In this document: in pieces, positions 59,533-64,000 of the stretch | Layout: the number at the start of each line of letters is the position of its first letter | Numbering within the stretch: the first letter of the stretch is position 1 | Assembly (NCBI RefSeq): GCF_030818485.1 | Contig: NZ_JAUTAJ010000002.1 | Coordinates: 372,001-436,000, forward strand | Direction: 5' to 3' | Length of the DNA: 64,000 bases | From: Pseudoroseomonas cervicalis | GTDB lineage: Bacteria > Pseudomonadota > Alphaproteobacteria > Acetobacterales > Acetobacteraceae | Notes under the pieces: model-generated | Databases searched by the model: none | Seen by the model: only the letters and a program-made list of their open reading frames with translations | What the model was told of the DNA's origin: nothing | Position numbers and translations under genes: made by a program

Positions 59533-60215
59533 CCCTCCTCGCCCGCTTGCTCGCCATTCTGGGTCCAGGGCGGGAGGCCTCATCCGCCGCCAGCACCGCC
59601 CCGGCAACCCAGCCCGTCGCCGCCACTCCGGCGGTCCCTGTCCATGCGGTCGGGGATGCCCCGGCCGCGCCTCCCCTCGCCCTTCGCCCTGCTGAGACGC
59701 CCATGACCCCGACCCAATTCCGCGCTCAGGTGATCGAGCCCGGCGCCGCCTGGACGGAGGACGCTTGTGGGCTCACCTCATCCGTGGCGGCGCGGCGCCT
59801 CCTGCTTGCCATCGCCATCCAAGAGAGCGGGCTGCGCTATCGCCGGCAGGTGCTGGCCAATGGCCAACCCGGCCCCGCCAAGAGCTTTTGGCAGGGGGAA
59901 AAGACCGGGGGCATGATCCTCGTGGCAACCTCGACCAAGATCAGCCCCAGCATCCGCAGCAAGGGCGAGGCGCTGTGCCGCGCCGCCGGCGTCCTTCCCA
60001 CGGCTCTGTCCATCTGGAACGCCATCGAGCACCACGATCTGCTGGCCTACGGGCTGGCTCGGCTGCTGCTGTGGTCGGACCCTCATGCCATCCCCGAGAC
60101 CGAAGACGCGGCGTGGCGCTGCTATGCGGACCGGCTGTGGCGGCCGGGCAAGCCGCACCGGGATCGGTGGGTAACGAGCTGGGCGCAGGCGGTTCGGGAG
60201 TATCCGGCTAACTAG
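59529..60215 (+). CDS. Endolysin-like peptidoglycan hydrolase
   Basis: 228 residues. After a hydrophobic start and a Pro/Ala linker (about 1-58), a lysozyme-fold domain with the putative catalytic glutamate in A-I-Q-E-S-G-L near 98 and N-G-Q-P-G-P-A-K-S-F-W-Q near 110. The hydrophobic start may be a SAR-like anchor. Follows the holin candidate. Confidence 0.8.
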   Translation: MTLLARLLAILGPGREASSAASTAPATQPVAATPAVPVHAVGDAPAAPPLALRPAETPMTPTQFRAQVIEPGAAWTEDACGLTSSVAARRLLLAIAIQESGLRYRRQVLANGQPGPAKSFWQGEKTGGMILVATSTKISPSIRSKGEALCRAAGVLPTALSIWNAIEHHDLLAYGLARLLLWSDPHAIPETEDAAWRCYADRLWRPGKPHRDRWVTSWAQAVREYPAN

Positions 60216-60279
60216 ATGCCAGGCCGTCCCTATGCTCTAAACATGTATCGCGTGCGATTCATGCTTGAGGGGGCCGGCG

Positions 60280-60939
60280 GTGAGCGAATACCCGCTTCGA
60301 AAGAAGATATTTGAGGCGGCGCAGGGCCTCGGTGAATCTTGGCATCAGGCGGGGAATTTGCCCGCGCGGGTCCTGGATTTCATATGGAATGCGCTTGACC
60401 TGCAGTTTCCGGATGGCCCCCGCCTTACGGTCGAGACTGGGTGCGGTCTTTCCACCATCCTCCTGAATGCCAGGAGCCGCCAGCATGTCAGCTTCACCAT
60501 CGGTGGTGATGTGGATGACAGCCTCGGGCGGGTGCAGGCATCCGAGATGTTTGACGGAGCCAACACCAAGTTTGTGCTCGGTCCATCTCAGGCCACCCTA
60601 CATGACTTCAAGGGCTGCCTGGCCAGCCAGGGCATTGATCCCGAGTTGCGGGTTGATTTTGCGCTGATCGATGGCGCCCACGCATACCCGTGCCCCGAAC
60701 TAGACTATTGGCACATTTACCCATACCTCAATAGCTGGGGCCTCTTGGCCGTGGACGATATCCACATCCCTACGATTCACAGGCTTTACGAGTTCCTGCG
60801 CGCAGACGACATGTTCGACTTCTACGCGGTGGTCGAGAACACGGCATTCTTCGTGCGCAATGCCAGTCCGATGCACGACCCATATCTCGATTACTGGGAC
60901 CGGCAAGGGTTCAACCGAAAGGCCCTAGGTCTGAAATAG
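60280..60939 (+). CDS. Class I SAM-dependent methyltransferase (Methyltransf_24 type)
   Basis: 219 residues from GTG 60280 with GAGGGGG upstream. V-E-T-G-C-G-L-S-T near 44 is the SAM loop; A-L-I-D-G-A-H-A-Y-P near 127 and A-V-D-D-I-H near 156 match the family, often linked with sugar or nucleotide modification. Less GC-rich than neighbours and after the lysis genes, so a cargo gene, perhaps altering host surface glycans. Confidence 0.8.
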   Translation: MSEYPLRKKIFEAAQGLGESWHQAGNLPARVLDFIWNALDLQFPDGPRLTVETGCGLSTILLNARSRQHVSFTIGGDVDDSLGRVQASEMFDGANTKFVLGPSQATLHDFKGCLASQGIDPELRVDFALIDGAHAYPCPELDYWHIYPYLNSWGLLAVDDIHIPTIHRLYEFLRADDMFDFYAVVENTAFFVRNASPMHDPYLDYWDRQGFNRKALGLK

Positions 60940-60971
60940 ATCGGCCGAGCCGTAAGCCTGCGTTCGTGAGA

Positions 60972-61007
60972 AGCCCGCCCTGGCGCTGGGCCAGGGCGGG
61001 CTTTTTG
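60972..61007 (+). terminator. Late operon terminator
   Basis: Perfect 13-bp stem (60972-60984/60990-61002), loop GCTGG, then TTTTT. The minus-strand T tract is only AGAA/TTCTC, so it is mainly rightward, though the reversed mini-operon also ends here. Confidence 0.88.
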
Positions 61008-61019
61008 CGTTGCAGGGCG

Positions 61020-61238
61020 TCAGCCTGGCCCGTGCTGGTCGAGCATCGAGATCAACGCCCGCATCTCGCCGGAGCCGGGGCTTTCGTCATGCCAAAGCCG
61101 GCGCACGTGCTGCTGGATGGTCTTCAGCGGTCGCGGGTCGCCGCGAGCAATGAGGAAGCGGCAGAAATCCGCCTGCCGCATCCCCCACTTCTCAAGGGCG
61201 CCCCGGAACCACTGGTTGTCGATCAGCGGTTGCGACAC
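61020..61238 (-). CDS. Small HTH-like protein of a reversed mini-operon
   Basis: 72 residues from GTG 61238. L-E-K-W-G-M-R-Q-A-D-F-C-R-F-L near 16-29 and T-I-Q-Q-H-V-R-R-L-W near 40 look like a helix-turn-helix, with a repressor-like M-R-A-L-I-S-M-L helix. The start lies inside the end of the 54-residue gene upstream. Possibly a regulator of that group. Confidence 0.55.
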   Translation of the reverse strand: MSQPLIDNQWFRGALEKWGMRQADFCRFLIARGDPRPLKTIQQHVRRLWHDESPGSGEMRALISMLDQHGPG

Positions 61239-61387
61239 AGCCCTAGCGCCTTCATGGCCCGCCGGATCAGTCCAGGGCGTCGGTTCGGGTCGTTGCCGCC
61301 CCCGCCCCCTTCCCGGCTGACGTGGATCTTAACCTTGATACGGGGAAACCTGAGACGCGGCCCCGTTCCCGCCACTGCGGTGGTCAT
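61223..61387 (-). CDS. 54-residue basic Gly-rich small protein
   Basis: Begins M-T-T-A-V-A-G-T-G-P-R-L-R-F-P-R-I-K-V-K, then V-S-R-E-G-G-G-G-G and a basic helix R-R-A-M-K-A-L. Not on common lists of phage proteins. It overlaps the next gene by 16 bp and follows the 24-residue gene on the same strand; GGAG is 11 bases upstream, so initiation may be weak. Confidence 0.4.
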   Translation of the reverse strand: MTTAVAGTGPRLRFPRIKVKIHVSREGGGGGNDPNRRPGLIRRAMKALGLCRNR

Positions 61388-61470
61388 CGGTTGAAATCTC
61401 CGAAGGGTTGCCTTACGTCTTCAAGGCGGTGGAGAGGGCCGTTGGCCCGACCCTCTCCCCTTCGGCTACC

Positions 61471-61545
61471 TTAGAACTGGATGTCCACCGTGATGGTGAA
61501 TTTCAGTCCCAGGAAGCGGAAGGTCCGCTTGAAGTAGATGTGCAC
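61471..61545 (-). CDS. 24-residue microprotein with strong ribosome-binding site
   Basis: GTG 61545 follows an exact AAAGGAGGTGAT (nine bases from GGAGG). The peptide begins M-H-I-Y-F-K-R-T-F-R-F and ends I-T-V-D-I-Q-F: alternating basic and hydrophobic, beta-prone, net positive. Its R-F-x-x-x-K-x-x-I-x-V pattern resembles the R-F-P-R-I-K-V-K-I-H-V stretch of the 54-residue protein. Such an ideal Shine-Dalgarno is unlikely by chance. Confidence 0.5.
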   Translation of the reverse strand: MHIYFKRTFRFLGLKFTITVDIQF

Positions 61546-61590
61546 TCTGTATCACCTCCTTTCCTCCGGCCTCGTCCGCCGGTGAGGAAT

Positions 61591-61645
61591 AGATACTACG
61601 TCACGTAGGATGGCGCAAGCGGTTTTCGGATCGCTTGCGCTTTTT
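61591..61645 (-). promoter_or_regulatory. Candidate promoter and operator of the mini-operon
   Basis: Plus-strand palindrome CTACGTCACGTAG (61597-61609) lies between TTGCGC and TATCTA spaced by 17 bases on the minus strand. A repressor such as the HTH protein at the operon's end could sit there. Both hexamers are weak. Confidence 0.4.
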
Positions 61646-61647
61646 TT
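61613..61647 (+). terminator. Plus-strand intrinsic terminator
   Basis: GCGCAAGCG/CGCTTGCGC (61613-61621/61632-61640) followed by TTTTTTT. It lies just before the nuclease gene and shields it from upstream rightward transcription. Confidence 0.88.
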
Positions 61648-61681
61648 GCGCCAGATTGCAGGCGTTTATGGGTTGAACCTG

Positions 61682-62185
61682 ATGCTGGGTCTTAGGAATG
61701 GGGCGGCTGTATGTGCGGTGGCCGTCATGGTGTCGCTGCTGGTCGCTCAAACGGCTTTGGCGACCGATCTGCGCGGCCAGGTGGTCGGCGTCCATGACGG
61801 CGACACCCTCACGCTGCTGACCTCCGAGCGCGAGCAAGTGCGCATCCGCCTGGCAGAGATCGACGCGCCGGAGACACGCCAGCCTTGGGGCACCAGGGCG
61901 CGGCAGGCTCTGGCCGCCATAGCATTCCAAAAGCCTGCTACCGTGGTGGTGGTGGATACAGACCGCTACGGCCGCACGGTAGGAACGGTCTGGGTGGAGG
62001 GGCGCAACGTCAATGCTGAGATGGTGCGCGCCGGCCATGCCTGGGTGTACCGCCAGTACCTCCGGGACCGCTCCTTGCTGGCCGTGGAGGATGAGGCCCG
62101 CCGGGCGCGCCGCGGTCTGTGGCGCTTGCCAGAAGCCGAAAGGGTTCCGCCATGGGTGTGGCGGAGGGAGCGGCGGGACCACTGA
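61682..62185 (+). CDS. Exported thermonuclease-like (SNase) nuclease
   Basis: 167 residues; start 61682 chosen because earlier frames cross a terminator and it begins the signal peptide (A-A-V-C-A-V-A-V-M-V-S-L-L-V-A-Q-T-A-L-A near 7-27). SNase core: H-D-G-D-T-L near 38, R-I-R-L-A-E-I-D-A-P-E-T-R near 53 (Arg, Asp, Glu of the active site) and D-R-Y-G-R-T-V-G near 98. A secreted or periplasmic nuclease; in a prophage it may destroy incoming DNA. Confidence 0.85.
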   Translation: MLGLRNGAAVCAVAVMVSLLVAQTALATDLRGQVVGVHDGDTLTLLTSEREQVRIRLAEIDAPETRQPWGTRARQALAAIAFQKPATVVVVDTDRYGRTVGTVWVEGRNVNAEMVRAGHAWVYRQYLRDRSLLAVEDEARRARRGLWRLPEAERVPPWVWRRERRDH

Positions 62186-62197
62186 GTCCCGCCCCTG

Positions 62198-62545
62198 TCA
62201 GAGCTTCAGGCCCCTCCACCACTCCACCCGCTCCGTCCCGCCACCACCACCGCCTCGGCCACTCTGCAGGTGCGGCGGCGCTAAGACCGTCTCCCACACC
62301 TTGCCGCCGACGCGATCACAGAAGGCGATGATGTTGGCGTGCTCGTTGCAGTAGCCGCACCGGAGGCGCCTCAAGCCGCCCACGGTCTTGGGCCAATCGG
62401 GCTTCTCCAGCGCTTCCTCCACCGGCATCACGAGGGTGGGATGCATCGTCGCGCACCGGGCATACAGCACCCAGCCGCGCCACATCTCCAACGGCTCCTC
62501 CATGAGGCGGGCGCGGCGGCGGGCATCACTGAGGTTGTGGGCCAT
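62198..62545 (-). CDS. Hypothetical phage Zn-motif protein
   Basis: 115 residues starting M-A-H-N-L-S-D-A-R-R. C-G-Y-C-N-E-H near 76 with a later A-F-C suggests zinc binding; a Gly run near 100. Overlaps the gene upstream by 20 bp. Function unknown. Confidence 0.5.
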   Translation of the reverse strand: MAHNLSDARRRARLMEEPLEMWRGWVLYARCATMHPTLVMPVEEALEKPDWPKTVGGLRRLRCGYCNEHANIIAFCDRVGGKVWETVLAPPHLQSGRGGGGGGTERVEWWRGLKL

Positions 62546-62795
62546 GGCCGCCCCGGGGCCGGACAGAGGTGAAGCCGGCATCCGATGGCGGCAGGCGCAT
62601 CACCACATAGCCGCTGCGGTTGAGCATCCTCAGGACGCGATCCGCGACAATCCGGGTCGCAAAGTCATGAAGCTTGCGCGCTGGCTTGCCGCGCTCATCA
62701 AAGCCCAGCGCATAGGCCAGGCTCTCCGTGACCTCCTGCGCTGCGGCCAGGGACAGGTCTTTGGGCTCGTGGCCCCGCAGGTCTTGCTCGTCCAT
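62526..62795 (-). CDS. Hypothetical phage protein near attR
   Basis: 89 residues starting M-D-E-Q-D-L. Helical (L-A-A-A-Q-E-V-T-E-S-L-A-Y near 16; F-A-T-R-I-V-A-D-R-V near 44). The last leftward gene before the phage end. Unassigned. Confidence 0.5.
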   Translation of the reverse strand: MDEQDLRGHEPKDLSLAAAQEVTESLAYALGFDERGKPARKLHDFATRIVADRVLRMLNRSGYVVMRLPPSDAGFTSVRPRGGHGPQPQ

Positions 62796-62948
62796 ATCGC
62801 TCGCACTCCGTTGCCCCCGAAGCACCCTGGGGCACTGGATAGCGCGAGAACGTTAAGGGAACAAGTTGCCGGGGCGGTTTCCAGGCTGTTCCCGTGCGGT
62901 TCCGATATTTTCCACGTAGGTATTTGAATTTGTTTGATTAACGCATGC
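62796..62948. other. Phage end region next to attR
   Basis: About 150 bp without a gene. GGGAAC and GTTCCC words (near 62858 and 62887) are inverted and could be integrase arm sites; the stretch before the core is AT-rich (TATTTGAATTTGTTTGATT). No repeat of it is seen beside attL. Confidence 0.4.
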
Positions 62949-62959
62949 TCGGCATAGAA
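62949..62959. other. attR core
   Basis: TCGGCATAGAA, identical to the attL core. Host DUF1264 coding sequence resumes here on the minus strand. Confidence 0.85.
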
Positions 62960-63184
62960 GTGGAAGCCGTTCAGGTACATGTCGAGCGCGCCGGGCGGCG
63001 CCTGGGATTGCAGCAGCGCGGCCCCGCCCTGCAGCGCCTGGCTGCGCGGCGTGGTGGGCTCGCCGGGCGGCGGGGGCGGATGGGCCGGCTCGGCCGCCAG
63101 GGCCTGGTGCGCCCGGCCGCAGGCGCAGAAGGCGAGGCCGGCGGCCAGGCCCGAGGCCAGCCGCCCCAGCAGGCGGCGCGGCAA

Positions 63185-63220
63185 GGCGGAGGCGGAGGCG
63201 GAGGCGGAGGCGGAGGCGGA
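63185..63220. repeat. Six tandem GGCGGA hexamers
   Basis: Six exact copies in the coding start of DUF1264 give Ser-Ala dipeptides ahead of the hydrophobic signal core. Slippage would change length in steps of two residues without a frameshift. Confidence 0.85.
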
Positions 63221-63293
63221 GGGCGAGGCGGTCATCGGGGCATCCCTGCAAGGCGGCAGGAAGGCCAACCGCGCGGCGCGCCGCGGGTTCGCG

Positions 63294-63321
63294 GGCCCGC
63301 CGCCACGGGGGGCGGCGGGCC
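63294..63321 (-). terminator. GC hairpin after the last gene
   Basis: GGCCCGCCGCC/GGCGGCGGGCC around a six-base loop, 33 bp past the stop of the minus-strand gene. No T tract, so termination strength is uncertain. Confidence 0.55.
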
Positions 63322-63353
63322 GTCAGGCGGGACGGATCAGGCGGGGCGGCGGC

Positions 63354-64000
63354 TCAGTTCTTGTCGCCCTCGCCGCCGCCCCCTTCCGCGTCCTGCGGCG
63401 AGGGGCGCACCAGCACCAGGCTGACCGTGCCGCCACGGCCGATCTGGCTCACCCGCAGATAGGAGGGGCGCGGCGTCGGGGCGATGGCGAGGCGGGAGGC
63501 GAGCCCCTCGGCATCGTCATTCTCGGCCAGCACCGTGCCGTTCTCGTCGAGCCATTCCAGCACGCTGTCGCTTTCGGCGCCGAGATTGTAGGTCATCGCC
63601 AGCAGCGGGCGGCCGTCATTCGGCAGGGCGTAGACGGCGGCCTGGCGGTCCAGCAGCTCCAGCGACACCGCCTCGCCCAGCACCAGGGCCGGGCGGCGGG
63701 CGGCGGCGGCGATGTCGCGCGCCGGCTCGCCCTGGGCGGGGACGGCACCACCCGCGCTGCCGCCCGCGCTGCCACCGGTACGCCCGCCGCCCGCATTGCC
63801 GCCGCTGCCCTGCACCACCAGGTCGAAGCGGCCGCCACCCGGGTTCAGCAGGGTGATGCGCAGGAAGGCGGGGCGCTGCCGGGCGCGGCGGGTGTTGATG
63901 CGCGAGGCGAAGCCCTGCCCGCCATCATCATCCTCGGCCAGGACACGGCCATTCTCGTCGAGCAGCGCCAGCACCGTGTCGGTGTCGCCCTGCAGCTCGC
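63354..64000 (-). CDS. Secreted-type repeat protein (partial)
   Basis: Runs off the window; about 215 residues of the C-terminus are seen. Two similar units have D-T-V-L-A-L-L-D-E-N-G-R-V-L-A-E-D-D-D and D-S-V-L-E-W-L-D-E-N-G-T-V-L-A-E-N-D-D, each followed by a strand ending V-V-Q or V-L-V-R, like pre-peptidase C-terminal (PPC) beta domains of exported proteins. A Gly/Ala linker separates them. Ends acidic and Gly-rich. Confidence 0.65.
   Translation of the reverse strand, partial: ELQGDTDTVLALLDENGRVLAEDDDGGQGFASRINTRRARQRPAFLRITLLNPGGGRFDLVVQGSGGNAGGGRTGGSAGGSAGGAVPAQGEPARDIAAAARRPALVLGEAVSLELLDRQAAVYALPNDGRPLLAMTYNLGAESDSVLEWLDENGTVLAENDDAEGLASRLAIAPTPRPSYLRVSQIGRGGTVSLVLVRPSPQDAEGGGGEGDKN

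Larger units (their letters stand above)
62949..63235 (-). pseudogene. DUF1264 protein, 5' part cut by the prophage
   Basis: Start at 63235. Signal-like region: Ser/Ala repeats, then L-L-G-R-L-A-S-G-L-A-A-G-L-A-F-C to about A-L-A-A near 46, a Pro-rich stretch, and L-D-M-Y-L-N-G-F-H-F-Y-A at the junction. The frame then runs on into phage DNA to 62,630, giving a chimeric 202-residue reading frame whose tail is not related to DUF1264. The protein was probably periplasmic. Confidence 0.88.

Noticed and set aside
60940-61010. tRNA-like fold near the phage right end
   Set aside because: The structure is a plain terminator hairpin; no acceptor stem, T-loop or anticodon arm could be drawn, and insertion is in a protein gene.
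61408-61608. 66-residue plus-strand frame ending just before a terminator
   Set aside because: TTG start, no Shine-Dalgarno and no domain; the minus-strand microprotein in the same place has an exact Shine-Dalgarno.

Overview
The window is high-GC DNA typical of an alphaproteobacterium. Gene content (malonate and tetronate catabolism, a DUF1264 protein, two half-size chromate transporters) would suit Acetobacteraceae such as Roseomonas, but that is inference from style rather than a marker gene. Host DNA occupies about 1-18,498 and 62,949-64,000. Between them lies a complete-looking temperate siphophage (HK97-like head, non-contractile tail) of about 44.5 kb, inserted inside a host DUF1264 gene. 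The two gene halves and an identical 11-bp core (18,488-18,498 and 62,949-62,959) can be rejoined in frame on paper.

Host left side. 1-4.9 kb: end of a GntR regulator, malonyl-CoA decarboxylase, a MatC-like carrier and a class III CoA-transferase, a malonate-use cluster in which the CoA-transferase sits where a malonyl-CoA synthetase would be expected. 5.0-7.0 kb: a SUFU-like protein facing a glycine-zipper/Gly-Ser repeat protein. 7.3 kb: FMN reductase. 8.2-15.1 kb: a seven-gene L-threonate/D-erythronate operon (ltnD, otnK, otnI, DeoR regulator, denD, otnC, MFS carrier) closed by a strong terminator. 15.0-17.3 kb: LysR regulator divergent from a chromate transporter pair; then a GNAT acetyltransferase and the 3' half of DUF1264.

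Prophage. Leftward early arm (28.4 to 18.5 kb): about 20 tightly overlapping small genes with a YqaJ exonuclease and probable annealing partner, a GcrA-like DNA-binding protein, a ThyX-like protein, a dATP/dGTP diphosphohydrolase, an excisionase-like protein and a tyrosine integrase at attL. Control region (28.4-30.7 kb): KilA-N protein, a candidate small RNA, CI-type repressor and Cro-like protein. Heptamers GGTNACC cluster at both early promoters. Rightward early arm (30.7-36.1 kb): HTH protein, VRR-NUC nuclease, primase-polymerase, P4-type primase-helicase, SSB-like protein and small genes. A promoter plus terminator at 36.13-36.21 kb resembles a pR'/tR' late control point. Late genes (36.2-60.2 kb): HNH, terminase, portal, protease, capsid, two exported proteins, connectors, tail tube, chaperone, a reversed exported cargo gene, tape measure, tail tip, an SGNH-hydrolase fibre split by a frameshift, and lysis genes. 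Right end (60.2-62.9 kb): methyltransferase cargo gene, a reversed mini-operon of three very small proteins, an exported nuclease and two reversed small genes, then attR.

No tRNA, rRNA, CRISPR array or insertion sequence was seen. Host sequence resumes with the DUF1264 5' half and a truncated secreted repeat-type protein.
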